NCBI GenBank assembly: GCA_030268105.1
Contig: BSDZ01000079.1
Span: 5,912,001 to 5,976,000 of the forward strand
DNA: 64,000 bases
Reading direction: 5' to 3'
DNA from: Volvox africanus
Taxonomy: Eukaryota > Chlorophyta > Chlorophyceae > Chlamydomonadales > Volvocaceae
The notes below the pieces were generated by a model. That model was not told the origin of the DNA. It ran no database searches and was given only the letters and a program-made list of their open reading frames with translations. The translations under genes and the position numbers were made by a program. Each line of letters begins with the position of its first letter. The first letter of the stretch is position 1. Of the stretch, positions 10,401 to 23,126 are shown in pieces.

Positions 10401-13400
10401 AGACACCCGAGCAGACAGACAGGCAGACAAACACTTTCCACACTAGTTCTACCCCATACGCGAGATACAACGGTTCGCCTTATGGCCACAGCCCCGTGCA
10501 CATAAACTCGTATGGGTATTAGCTCGTGCCCCATGAGCCCGCGTTCTGGTTCTCCCTCGTCTTTAAGCTTTAGAGGCAACACTTAAGGGGCTTAAGGCGT
10601 TAGGCTTCAGGGGCAACAAGTAGCTGTTGCCCTTAGGGTTGCCATCGTCATTGCCAAGTCGGGCTCAAGGGGAAAATGGCGTGTGCTGGCATGACGGAGG
10701 ATGATGTCAAGGAAACCCATAAGAGCATAAGATGAACGCACTGGGACGCAGAGATTAGGGGCAGGGGCAGGAGTTTGGTCGTCCAAACCTCGGGCCTCGG
10801 GTTGGCTGGATTCTTAAGGGCTATGTCCCCATGCAGGAACTGTGTGCGGATCTGCGAGCCCGAGATCATTCAGGTAAGGATGCCCTCGGTGATTATGGTG
10901 GGCGGCACCTAGTAGCAAGCGAAGACGCAGTCCCCAGATGGGCGCGTGCGGGGCGTCATCTGCTTCTCGCAGCTGCTCGGCCGCTTTCCTACGCGTCTGA
11001 CCTGCGGTCTGCTTCCTCCTCCGCCTACCTTCAACGCTCCACTTCACCCCGGGCAAATCACACAGGCAGTCACATATCCCCGCGTTGATCCCGTCCGCCC
11101 GGTCTCTTGGGATTCGCCCCTGGCAAAGTCCTCCTTGGCATCTTCGCAGGTGGCACAAGGGCCATGAGGCTTATCCTGCCCGATTGATTCCTTCATTCCG
11201 CCCTTCCACCCGCTGTCCCGCAGGGGCTGTTCGACCTCCCCGCTGGCCTGCAACTCAACTTGGAGCACCTGGACCTGCAGGCAAGCAGTGCTGGGTAGGA
11301 GCTGGGGTCGTCGGCTGCAGCACACTGCACACCTGGGCTCGTGAAAGGATGAGTCAGCCTTTGTGTAATCGAGAAATGGGCTCGATGCACTTTGTTTCTT
11401 CCGTCCTGGTGCTGCTCTTTGTTGTGGCGTTCTTATCGGCTACATACCTTCTGGGCACTATTCGAATACGCACACATACGCACACAGAAGGGCGGACGGA
11501 CGGCCTGGCGGCCGGGCGTACTCCATGACGCGCTGTTCTCCGACAACCTGATTCATTCCCTTTCGCGCACGAACCCCGACGGAAGGACGGAAGGACGGAA
11601 GGACGGATGGACGGACTTAAGTAGACATGGACGAATCCCGCCGCCAACGTTTCCGGTATTGCAGGGCGTGCTGTTCACTCAGGACGCGGTCATCCAGGGC
11701 CCGAACCTAGGCAACGACCTCGCGAGGGCGTTGCAGCGACTGACTGTGAGCCGCCTGGTTAGCCTGCGGCTTGGGTGGTTAGGAGAGGCCAGGTGTGTGT
11801 GTGTGTGTGTGTATGTATTGTATATGTTGTGTGTGTGTGTGAGGGGCACGGGTGGCGGGCAGGCCCCAACGAGGCTGATCGGCGGTGCACCAGGGAAGGA
11901 GGGCGTCATGCCTGTTGTACCCACAAACTCAGAAGGTATCAACTTACCCTTCGCGCACTCCCCACCGGATGCCGGTCAGCAGATGCTCATGATAGAAACA
12001 GTTTACGGGTGCCGCTGCCGTGCACGGGTGCATGGGTGTATGTGTGTGCTTTGGGTAAATGGTAACAGTGTCGCAGTCACATATATCGCTCTGTCTTTGC
12101 GGCGCAGTGATACAGATACCGTTCGCAGCAACTGGGATGACATGATGGACCAGCTTCGAGCGAGTGCCCGCACGCTCCGACTGCTCGACCTCGCAGGTGG
12201 GCTGGACTGGGCTGGGCTTTTGTTAACGAATTTTCGAGGCATATATCCATAGGGCCCCTGGGTTGGCTCTGGATAAATTACATGATAAGAGGGACCCAAA
12301 CGCAACAACATGCGGGGTCCAAATAGCAGCTTGACCAAAAAGCACACTTGTTGCTGCAACACGCTAGGGCAATGAGTTCGTCCCGTTGGCTCACGGCAGG
12401 TTTCTGCTTGGGGCACTCCGTCGGCTCGGCGGGGGAGCGCTGCCTGCAGTCGCTCAGTGCTCTCCGGGTATTGTGTTTATCCAACTGTCGCGAACCGGAC
12501 CTCGGCATCGGGCTGCAGCGCTGTCCCACAACCCAGCTGGTGTACCTCAACTTAAGGGGCGTCAGGTCAGGATGGCTCAGGCCGGGAAAGAGCCGTACTG
12601 CATTCACTACCATTTTCGCGCCAGGATCACCCCCACATCCTTTCCCTCGCTGGGTTGACTGGTGGTCAAGGTGTGCACGGAGGATTTGATGGGTGTGGAT
12701 CCTTGCCGTGTGTGCGTCTATTTTACGACTAAGACCTAAATGTATTTGTAGAGGCCTTTCTAATACCCTAGAAACCCTAAGTCACCATGTATACGTGCAC
12801 GTGTATTATGTAGATATGTGTTAAGAATCAGCCACAAGGAAGCTTACTCCGTATGTGTGTACCTGATGGGCCGCAGTGCTCTGCAGGATGCCAATCTGGC
12901 GCCTCTGCTGGCCGCGAATCCGGGGCTGCGCTATCTCAACGTGGGCTGCTGCGTCCTCCTTTCAGACGCCACGCTTCGGGACGTGGCCCGCCACTGCCGG
13001 AGTCTCACCTCCCTGGACGTATGCTACGCTCAACGCATGACGGCACAAGGTCCATGGTATCTGTCCGCGGAGAAGCCCGTCCAGGAGGGGGGCCTGGGGC
13101 TGATAGGAAGCTCTGGTCCGGGCTTCCACTGTGTTCGCTTGTTCGCTCAGGATTCCTCCCCGTAAGAGCCTTTCCCCTGTCGGCCCCCTTTCCACAGACA
13201 TTGTTTTTCTGTGTTTGTAGCTCTGGTTTGGTTCAAGAGCGCTCATTCTTAAGTTGTTCGCTGTTTCGCGCCCCAATGCCCTTTTCCCACCCTGTAGGAG
13301 TGCGTAACGTGTGGAAGTCCCTTCCGCACCTGAATGAGTTTGGGTTTTCCGGGTTCGTGGGCCTTATGGATGCAGACATTGTTGACCTGGTAACCCGACT

Positions 13401-14792
13401 GCCTGGACTACGCATGATTGGTGGGTGGGTGGGAGCTCCCCAGGGCGGACAGAGCTTCTTTGTTGCGGGTCGGTGCGTTGCCGGTCAGGAAACATTGAGT
13501 TCGGGTTGACTGGTTTGGTGGGTTGGGGATTGGGGACTACTGAAGGCTACGCTGGGGTAGGTGGGGGAGATCAAATGCCTGAATGATGGCGCGTTGATTA
13601 TTGACGCACCGGAACGGCACTGGAACAGCAGGTAATGACGGATGGTGCGTCCAAGCGACAGCAGGGAGAGTCCATGATGAGAGTCCCAAAGTGGAACCAA
13701 GTTGAGCACAGCATGCGAGCAGCAGGCTCTCGCCTGATAAAACATATGCACCAGGTACCAAACTATTCCGGAAGCGAAGCAGTACTGGAGTGAGAGATCT
13801 CATGCCAGGTGTCCCATGGCCTATTCAGCTATGGTACAACCGGCCGTCCACTACCATGCACTTAAACTCCATAGTGGGGAACACCTCTTCTATGACCTTT
13901 GATGCTCGCCGGTGCCAAACGGCCTGCAAAATACTGGCCGACTCGGGTGCTAATTGCAAGGGCACCACAGATGGGTTTTTATCCCTTGAAGCCTTTAAGA
14001 AGATGGCTCTTACACTCAAAAATAGCTTACACCCTCCGTACAGTGGTCAAGGGTAATATTGAGTTAATTGAAGGCTAAGTTGTTGCCAAACTATAAATTG
14101 ACGACTTCCATGATACAGTTCAACTACTTGTTTTAAAGCAAGAGATACCAGGTGTTGAAGTCCATCCTGGCTAATGACTAGTTCGGAAAATGCAAAACGC
14201 AAGGCCACCATGTGTTTTTAAAAGTGAGAGTTCCAAAGGGGTATAGGTTACAGTGTGCATGTGTTACCTGTGCACAGGTAAGCGACTAAAATCTGGCATA
14301 TTTACGCCTGGAAGTAAGTTAAGGCGACGTTCTGACATGGCGAACGGCTGGAGTGCCCAAAGACTCATTTTTGCGTTTCGTTCTTTGTGACTAAGAGGAT
14401 GCGGCGGCAGTAGTTAGCACACTCTGGAGCATGCGGACACACCACCTCGCTCCTTTCACGTTGTGTTTTGTTTGGTGAATGATAATTCATTTGCGCCAGG
14501 CATCGGAGGCATTCCCTTCCTCACCGACGCCGCTCTGCATTCTATCGCTGCCGGCTGCCACCTCCTGGAGTCCCTTTACGCCTGCGACCTGCCCAACGTG
14601 ACGTATGCGGGACTGACGACATTGCTGCAGAGCTGCAACCGGCTGCACCGGGTGGCCATGTTGAACTGCATCAGGCTTATGCCAGCCGACGTGGCAATGC
14701 TGAAGGACAAGTATCCTTACGTGTTCGAGGGAGACGTGCTTACCGATGAAGTTGTAAGGGTGGAAAACGAATTTATTAGTGCGGTCGGTTAG
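7419..14792 (+). CDS. F-box / leucine-rich-repeat protein
   Basis: Eleven exons: 7419-7807, 8213-8251, 9165-9233, 10837-10873, 11224-11280, 11665-11792, 12108-12196, 12400-12565, 12877-13049, 13298-13420, 14500-14792; every phase agrees and the total is 1,563 nt (520 residues). Exon 1 holds an F-box-like segment (DPNLLHYIAIYLKPRGR ... PDFWDSI), which in the family binds Skp1 in an SCF ubiquitin ligase. The rest is a series of LRRs of the AMN1/FBXL type, for example LVHLDMSGC, LEHLDLQ, LRLLDLAG, LRVLCLSNC, LVYLNLRGV and LRYLNVGCC. These would form the substrate-binding arc. The role as a ligase adaptor is inferred; the substrate is unknown. Introns reach 1.6 kb (9234-10836) and 1.1 kb (13421-14499), with nothing recognisable inside. 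Exons as short as 37 and 39 nt occur. Intron 5 uses a GC donor. Confidence 0.85.
11281..11664 (+). other. GC-AG intron in the F-box/LRR gene
   Basis: The exon ends CTGCAG and the intron begins GCAAGC, the usual strong GC donor context. The acceptor is TATTGCAG at 11664. Both borders are phase 0 and the LRR continues across the join (LEHLDLQ, then GVLFTQD). Confidence 0.75.
11578..11615 (+). repeat. GGAC/GGAA tandem microsatellite
   Basis: Repeats of GGAAGGAC and GGATGGAC inside the GC-AG intron. No coding effect. Confidence 0.7.
11793..11812 (+). repeat. (GT)n microsatellite starting at a splice donor
   Basis: About ten GT units begin exactly at the donor of exon 6 of the F-box/LRR gene (exon ends GGCCAG). 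Confidence 0.8.
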
Positions 14793-14819
14793 ATAATGTT
14801 GTTTTTCTTCCTTCATCTG

Positions 14820-14832
14820 TGTAAAGTTGTAA
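14820..14832 (+). terminator. Two TGTAA polyadenylation signals of the F-box/LRR gene
   Basis: TGTAA at 14820-14824 and again at 14828-14832, 28-40 bases after the stop codon at 14792. This would give a very short 3' UTR. Confidence 0.6.
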
Positions 14833-14854
14833 TAGTGACACAATCTGCTTACGA

Positions 14855-14859
14855 TTACA
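14855..14859 (-). terminator. Polyadenylation signal (TTACA on +) of the importin gene
   Basis: TGTAA on the minus strand, about 640 bases after the importin stop at 15500. The region 14860-15499 shows no coding exon on either strand and is probably the importin 3' UTR. Confidence 0.5.
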
Positions 14860-15499
14860 ATGGAGGTTGAAGTTGTTGCTCAAGTGCTCTATACCCTTGC
14901 AATCGACATGTACAGTTCATGTCGTACGATAAGTTCATTTTGCTAGAACCTGTATGCCCTCTAACATCCAACTAATAGATTAGAAATCAACGAGGGTAGA
15001 AACAAATGCTGAAAACATCCGCCGGCTATTAAACCAAACTACCTCCAGACCCAGACCTCCACACCGTCCCGAAGATCACCTACCACTCACATAGCCCTTG
15101 CTAAACTTCCCTTAATCAGTGGCATACTGCCTAAAACTACTCACTTGTGTGCACTGACAATGTGTGGGAGGAATAACCCTGCGCAGTGGCCATGTGTCTG
15201 GCAATACGTACTAAAGCGCTCCACAGTCCATGGACGTGTGCAGAACTCTACCCAACAAGGGTGCCCTTCCTAACAGCTAAAATGAAAAACAGGCAAAATG
15301 GCCCGACTGCATTATGACAGCATTCCAGACCCGCTGTTACTCCTCTGCTGTCAACCTGACTGGTATTCGTCAGCTATCGACATTCAAGCAAGATGGCGAA
15401 GGCATGATGCGTAGTCACAACGCCACGTGAACATAATTTCCATGTACGCTTAACTCAATTGCACGATCAGGTCAGTTGTAAGTCAGGAGGGCGAGCCAA

Positions 15500-18400
15500 T
15501 CAGGCCACCATACCGTTCCGAACAGTCACGACTGCGTCCCGCTGCTGTTCAGGCTGCTGGGCCGCCAGGACTTGCTGAGCCAATGCCGCGACAGCGTCGC
15601 CATACTTGCGAGTGAATGCCGCCACGCATAACTCCACCTGATTAAAACACAACAACGGCGAAGAGTAATGGCGGAGACAAAGGGTTGTGACCCAACGCAT
15701 TACGGATGATGCTGTGGTACAAATGAGGTCCGTAAAAACATCCTGTCGGTAAGTGTCCGCTAGACCTCATTCAGTAGATAGCCGTGTAATGCCACATGAC
15801 AATTGTTGCCGCATTGACACACCTGCTTCCGCAACCTGTCCCGCGCTTCCCCGGGGCTCTCGCTTTCGTCATCCGTCTCTTCACCATCGTCCTCATCTTC
15901 CTCTTCTTCGGCATCAGAGCCGTCCAGGTCAACGCTGTCATCGGCCTGTGTGAAAGGTATGACCGTACAAAAAGAACGGAAATTGCAACAAACGTACTTC
16001 GATGGAAGTTTGAGAAGGCAGCCGCGCAAAACAAGACATGATAGGGAGTTTCATCCACGGCCCCTTTCGAGTTTGAATCCCCAAAAATACAAGACATCTG
16101 TCCCGTGAGGGCACCCATACTTACCTCCATGCTCTTATCCTGACTGCTTTCTACCGCGTCCCCGTCATCAGAGCCCTCCTCCCGGGCCTCCTGATTGGCA
16201 GCGGCCATAGCTGCCTGGAAAGCGCATACAGGGCAATTTCGACCTTGTGACATTCAACAGCATGGAACTTTTGGTTGCTGAAGCCCCTCCACTGCACCCC
16301 CTCCTCCCCAGTGCCGCATTCTGCGTTCGAGGCGTAGTAGCAGTACAACCGAATGGTCACGAAGACTGGTCAGTTGGCACGGAACATCCCCAAAACTGAA
16401 CTCCATCTCGCATACAGACAACCAAACGCGCGATCCGTACTACCCACCTGCAACGCCGCGAAGGCCTCCGCTACCCATGCCTGCTGCAGCATAGTGCCCT
16501 CCACACAGTCGACGATCTGGGTAAGGACCTGGTGTACCGACCAGCGGGATAGAGAAACATGGATAACGAGGGTGGGGACACAGGTCAGGACGAGAGATCT
16601 TGAGCGAGTAAAACGTAACAGCCGCCACACCAACATGGCAGAGACTGCCTGCGCAGTCACCAACCTAAGGCATGGCCCAAAACACGATGTTTTCTTCGAC
16701 GTAGCGCACTGAGCTAGAAATGCAACACAGGGCTGATTGCTGACGGCAGGTCTACAGCGCATTGCACCTCGCAAAAGTCGAGAGCGCCTCCTCACCTCCA
16801 CCATGTCCGCGCGTGTGGCCGTCGTGGGCGCCGGCCGCTTAGACCCATCCGGCAATTGCAGAAGCCGGGCGGATGCTTCCGCCTGCGCGGCCTCGGGGTG
16901 GATGACGACAGTGATCGTCTGCCACATGCGGAGGAGCACGGCCTGTGCGGTGGTCGGGCTGCCAGCCGGGTCGTTTGGCGGCAGGGTACCCTGACTGAGG
17001 GCTAGAAGGTAGTTCCGCAACAATTTCGGTAGGGCACGACGCGCCATGAGGTGGATCTAGTAAAAAAGGGGCCGGAGATGGGAAAGCAGTAAGTGACTCG
17101 AGAGAATGAATTTTGCTGAGTATTCAAATAAAAGTTGGAAGTGGCTGCGCAAGAAGACAAACTCCTCTGCATAGGCATGATGAAACCACCTCATCCCGTT
17201 CCCTGAGATGACACGGTTCATCAACACTTCGCTGGAGTGCTTCAGGTCATAGATGTTATAACCAAACCATCCACCCTTTGAGCACATCCGATTACGAGAC
17301 AGCGGCGAAAGAACACCGAAATACGCACATCTTCAAGGTAGTACTCCAGCAGCCTGGGAATCAGCACTTCAGATAGGATCGTGACCTGCGGGAACATCGT
17401 CAGCCGTCAAGAACCCGTCAAGGATCGAAAGAAAACTTGAGGTTCGAGCTCTTCGCATTGTGAGTTTTAACTTAGCAACTGAAACATGGACAAGATCGTA
17501 CCTGCTGTGCCAGTGTAGGGCCCATCTTCGCAACCAGCTCCTCAAGGGCGCTGATTGCTGCAGTCTTGGCCACCAGCATGCTGCCCGTGCAACGGTACGC
17601 CGCGTCCCCATACACCAAGAGACTGAGGTCGGAGTCATCGCGATCCGACTCCTCACTGCCACTGCCGCTATCGTCGCCCGATGCATGCCCTGCAAGTTGT
17701 CCGGAAGACAACTGTCTGGTGTCATGGAGAGGGATAACCCAGGAAGCTAAAAATGGTTTAGTTTCTTAGCAACCAACCTGGCCACCTACCTCCGACTTCG
17801 CTCTCATCGTCCAGAGCCTGCGCCCGGGGAAGGAGAGACCAGTGTCAGTCTTGGAAAGTTATTACTTACGTTTTGAGTGCCAGGTTGTGAAGCACAACCA
17901 CAAAACACGTATTCCCTTCTTTCAGCGCACACGGCATTTCCGCCGGAGTAGGGTACGTCGTTGTGACCGATTCCGTGATCCCGAGGAGACCCCACAACCA
18001 CTACGGAGAGCCTCACCCGGAGGCCGACGTCCTTACTAGCCCACTGCGCCAAGAGCGGCAGCGCAGGGCCCAGCAAGTGCCTCGCCTCCGGCCCCAAGCA
18101 GGAGGCCAGGGGCTCAATTGCGCCAAGAAGGGGCACCAGCAGCGGGCTTGAGGACTCAATGTCGGCCCGGCAGAGCAGACCCAGCATCGCCACGATGTTG
18201 GGGACGTGCTCGGTTGCAGCAGCTGGACCAGCGGCCCGACACATGAACGCCGCACACTCGAGCGCACCAACCTAGCAAACAAAATCCAAGTGGATGAAAA
18301 TCCAAGGGTGACACGTTGTTGGTCTGTATGTCTGTACGTCGTACATAAATGAATGGCGCATGGGACGAGAGGCAAATTAAAGTTTTTACTTCTCGTGTTG

Positions 18401-21400
18401 AAGGGTATCGGAGAAGGTAGGTGGGTGCTGTCCTTCAACCTGATAACTACTACCGTGCCCAGCGCCCTCAAGCCACCCCGGCCAAATAGCAGCATAGCGC
18501 CTCAAGCAGTTCTCCTGCCCTCCTGCGTTGCTCCCCAGAGACTGGTGCACCTGGACGCGCACGATGGCCTCTGCCTCCTCCTCAGTGACGGCACCGGACG
18601 CGACAGCTGAGGGTCCATGGAACGGCGCCGCACGAGCCAGCACGGCCATCACACGCGGCATCGCGACGTGGAAGCAAGGTGCGAATGCGCTCTGCGTAGG
18701 CAACAGGAACATAAACCAGAACGTTGTCTTCCGGACACCAACCAATCAGCGCCCCCTACACAGGTGCTGCATAAGACATATTGGGGTCCGGTTGCCAACC
18801 ATAAGCCCCTACGCCACCGTCCCCCGGTGATCTGACCCCAATGGACCGACAACAGCGACACTCGGGGCACATTCAGGGTCTGACAGGTGAGGTTTCCAGA
18901 AGGTTCTGACTCACCCCGAGTACAACAGACAAGTGCGTGATGACGTCCATGCTGAACTCCTGCAGGGGAGTGGGTACCAGCGCCCGACCCCCCGGCACTG
19001 CGCCGCCCTCTCCGGCCGCGCAGCGCTCCACCTGAGCCAGCAGCGGCACAGACAGGGGCTCCAGGTAGGGAAGCAGCAGCTGGTGCTGCACCTTCTGCTG
19101 GGATGGGTTCTCGTCATCCTCCTCGTCGTCCGCATCGTCCTCCTTCTCCAGACCCTCAAGAAAACCGACCAGGGCGCGGCAAGCCTGGGCCTGGAGACAC
19201 GGAGAGCGGGATGAGGGACACGGAACAGACAGGTGGTTATATGAAGCTACTAAGTGTCGTACGGCATAAAAAATATCTCTGGCGAGAGGGAGTGCATTTG
19301 CTATCACTTGGGTATTGAAAAGATTGCGAGATGTGCAAAACCCTTGTTAAACCTCGAATTACAAATAGACTTCGGGTTACCGAGAATGATGTGATGTGAT
19401 GGCAACAACGAAGAATCCCACATAAGCATGTACTATATTAAATCCAAGAGCTAAGGTTACGTGAACGCGTAACAAGATAGCCTATACGGTCTAAGGGTAC
19501 GGCACAGCGTAGCAATTTCATACCTTGACGCGCTGTGGACAGGAGGGGCTTTCGGGCTCCGCCAGCAGCTCCGCCATCGCCTTGAGGAGCGCTGCGCCCC
19601 CCGCTCCAAGCTGGAGCCCTGGACCAAGGTCGTCACTAAGGATGCCAACTGTGTGGCAGGCTGCCCAACGGACACGGGGGTGCGGGTCGCGCAGAGCATT
19701 CACCAGCAAGCTCGCCAGAGAGGTCACCTCGGCCGCCTTGACAACCTGTCCCAGTCGCATTACGTGGCGTGTGAGGTCAGCCCCCGTATCGATCGGCACC
19801 AGAACCCTAACCGTAGCCACCACCTCCCTTGCGATGCCCATTTCCGTAAAAATCGTTAACCTGTCCCACGTCACGGCTCCGCTCTTTACTCGTGCCCCTA
19901 CCTGCCCAGGCCCCAGAGCACATTGCCTCCCCCCCCATCCTACCTCCTTGCACGAGCCCACCACCTGCGACAGGCACATAAGCACTGCGTGGCGCTTCCG
20001 CCAATCACCAGCATCCTGAGCCCAAGCAGCGGTCATGTCCACGACAGCCCGGAGCATGGCGGCGCTCTCAAGCTGCTCTGCGGCCCGAATGGCACACTCC
20101 AGTCCGTAGCGGTGCATTTCATCTGTTTGAATACAGATTAGACGGGGTTAGGAGAGGTGCGGAGGTGTATAGGGGGTTCAGAGGGTAGATGAAAGGGTAG
20201 CAAGAAGTGGGCATGGGAGTACAGAGAGGCTGTTCCATGTCTTAAAGATCACCAGTCGGGTACAGCCACTGGAAAGGACTAGGTGACCCCATCCGGCCAC
20301 CAAAAGAGGGCATAACCAGCAGAGATCCACGGGGCGGCATCCCCGACTGCTTCGCCAGCTACCCACCCAGGGTGTCGTCCTCGTCCATGTCCGGAGATGC
20401 CATGGGGTCCTCAGCCCAGGAAGCGTCATCCTCAATGCCGGTGGTCAGGAAGTGCGCCAACATGGCCACCAGCTGGGCAGCGAGGGGAGCCGCCCCCAGC
20501 TCGGCCTGCAGTGCGTGAAAAATAAACAGATGGAAACGCTCGGGCACGTGCAGACCGAATCAGAAAGAGGCGAGGGAAGCGGAGTGAATAACGAGGAAGC
20601 CACCGGGCAACCGTACCTGCAGTTGAAACTCTTGCAAAGAATCATACAAATGCGACTGCCTGGCTGTCTGGTTGCTTTAATGTCTTCTGGTGTATAACGG
20701 CCACCAGCAGCACCACCTCACCTGCACCACCTGGGGCTTCATGTCGACCAGGGTCAGGACGAACTCCGCTGCCAGCCTCTGGAGGTCCCCTGGCAGAGAG
20801 GAGGCCCCCGGACCTGATCCCGCCAGGGTGAGCATCCCGGGGATGGCAGCCTTCATATGAGGCTGCCACAGACCCGGCTCGCATTCGGCGGTCTGGGAAA
20901 CGGAGGGGAGGTGCGCGTGGACGGGCCTTGCGGGGGCGTGGCCGGAATGGTCTCCGGTGGGGGACCCACGTCATGGAGAGAGGGCAAAGAAGTGTTACTT
21001 GAAACAACCCGCATCACGTCATGATTTAGTCGTGTAACCGTTGTGGTAAGCCCCAAAACTCGTGAACAAATGACCTCCCCTAACCTCCAGTCCCCAACTC
21101 ACGTGGATCAGTTCCGTCAAGACATTTTCGGCGGCGGTTGTGTTGCCCGCAGAGATGAGGCCCTGGAGGGCCGAAAGAGCTGCTGGTAGGGCCGCCTGGT
21201 AGGGCCTCAGGTCCTTTGGCTTGCGGAGAACCTGACGTAGGCGGAGATGGCGCGGCAGCAGGGCGAAAAACACTTCACCTCCCCCATTTCACATGCAAGA
21301 TGGGCCGTGTAGACGGGAGGTACACGGGACGACATCCCGCTCATCACCATTCGTCCCAACCGCACAATCTGATGTTCGTTCCCCCCACATGTCGCCCCCA

Positions 21401-22639
21401 ATACCTGCAGAAACTCCACCACCGCCCTGAGACCTGCCACCTGCACGTCAGGGTCCTCATGGGGACCCAGACAGCGGATGATAACGGCAGCAAGCTGCCC
21501 CGAATACTGCTTCAGGTGAACTGACAGACCGGCGACCACCTGAATAGGGCGGACCAGGGAGGGAGGGCGCCAGTATTTGGGTGCAAAATTTACTGGTCAG
21601 ACGCTGATAAAGGTATCATCGCCAAGATGCCTGGAACTTGCCGGATGGTGGACTCCATGTGATTAGACAGATGAGGACGGCGGACAGAAACCTCTCCTCG
21701 CCTCCCGCCCCCTCATGAAGTGACAGACACGCATCCAGTGCACTGGCCGCCATGGCTGCAGTGCGACATCCCGAGTATCTAACCTGCAGCGCCGCCTCGC
21801 AGGTAGCGGTGGACGGCACCTGCGGGTTGAGCCAACTTTGGAGTGCGGTCAGCAGCTCCGGCCAAGTCTTGTCACAACCCGAGTCTCCCCCATCGAAGAT
21901 CAGTTGGGCCAACGCTACAATGACATCCGCGGTTTGCTTCGCCACCGTACGGTCCAACTCAACTCCCAGACCTTCCAGTAGGCCCTGCTTCACCGAGGTC
22001 TGCAGGAGCCGCCAGACGGGAGGCAGTGAATGCATTGTGCGGAGAAATTACTGGTTGGAACTGTGCGATGTGTGTGCATGAGCTGGAGGCAAGATGCAGG
22101 ACCTGGGCGAAAAAAAACATCCATTGACGTACATTCACTACTAACATATGGCATGGAAGAGCGCCGTACCTTCACAGCGCGGTTTAAAATTGTCCATGCG
22201 GCATCCTTGCGTCCAGGCTTGAGGAACTGGGAAGGTTTACACGTGTGGAACCGGGGCAACAAAGAGTAAGGAAGGCTGCCGAGATGGTTGCGACAGGAAT
22301 GCAAATTGACTCCAGAGAGGCCGGAGGATGTGGGAGCAACGCAGAAGGAATGGTCGGCGGTGAGAGGGGGTACTACTGAGTGGGACTTGAAATTTTAAAT
22401 GTGCCGCTGCGCACCTTCCGCAGAAAGACAGCACATGTAGACCTGATACGAGGATCGCTTGATGCGCGCAGAAGTTGCAGGAGATTGGTGGCAATAGCAT
22501 CCGGCCGCTGCTGTTTGAGCTGTGCGTAGAGGTCCTCTGCCGTTCGGCGCGTAGTGTTGTCTTGCGAAAGCGTCTGGCTGATTAACTCAGCAAAAGTTTC
22601 AGCATTGGATAGAATGGTTTGAATCTGGACAGCGCTCAT
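15500..22639 (-). CDS. Importin-5 (karyopherin beta-3) type nuclear import receptor
   Basis: Twenty exons, all phases matching, total 3,111 nt (1,036 residues). From the start at 22639: 22639-22415, 22226-22170, 21999-21784, 21539-21405, 21231-21103, 20892-20722, 20505-20367, 20122-19944, 19745-19524, 19190-18915, 18691-18551, 18271-18017, 17817-17790, 17689-17502, 17385-17329, 17056-16796, 16528-16448, 16214-16125, 15945-15823, 15637-15500. The protein is a HEAT-repeat solenoid. Landmarks shared with IPO5/Kap121 include DDASWAEDP, DWRKRHAVLMCLSQV, DPHPRVRWAACHTVG with its conserved Arg, and the late acidic segment before RDRLRKQ. The family carries ribosomal proteins, histones and other cargo through the nuclear pore and releases them on RanGTP binding. 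After the acidic segment only 46 residues remain, while family members have roughly 200 more. Exon 13 is only 28 nt. It lies divergent from the nuclease gene. Confidence 0.9.
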
Positions 22640-23126
22640 CTTTGCTTAAGGCGTCCAGGTAACCCGCGCCAATCGATATCTGTCGCAAAGACCGTAATAT
22701 ACAGCCCAACAACTACCTGGCCCCTTCAACCCAACCAATGTACAGACTTAAGTGTTGTCTTGTGAAGTTCTTATAGCATCGAATTGCTTGTTTTAAAAAA
22801 TTCCATCGTACGGCCCGTATTTCGGCATCACAGCTCCTAATGCAGATTATCGAAATTAACCTATCCATAAACAGCTTCAGCACGATTGTACGGAAGGAAG
22901 CCAAATAACATAAACGAAGTAGTGTTTAGACCGCTGCTCCAACTAACGGAGGCTTTTTGGCCTTTTGCGGTTGTCGCTGGAACGCGCATCCGCGCATCCT
23001 TGAGCTCTCATCGATCCCACTGCGATTATACATATTAATTAGCTTCAGCAACTATCCTTTTGGTTAGCCTTTACCGAAAGTGTGCAACTGCGGAAACCCT
23101 TGTATACGTATTATTGCAAGCCCTTC
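22640..23126. promoter_or_regulatory. Divergent promoter region between importin and nuclease genes
   Basis: 487 bases separate the two start codons, transcribed outward. It is AT-richer than the flanking coding DNA. No specific element was identified. Confidence 0.45.

Noticed and set aside
9234..10836. Transposable element in the large F-box intron
   Set aside because: Repeated words such as TTTTCGGG are present, but no terminal inverted repeats, target-site duplication or coding remnant could be found by eye.
13572..13632. Exon-like IKCLNDGALIIDAPERHW in the F-box/LRR gene
   Set aside because: Its end phase does not match the last exon, while skipping it gives a clean phase-1 join.
21616..21780. 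Open frame GAGGEERFLSAVLICLIT as an importin exon
   Set aside because: The flanking exons 3 and 4 join directly in phase 0 with family-like sequence; the frame here does not fit either border.
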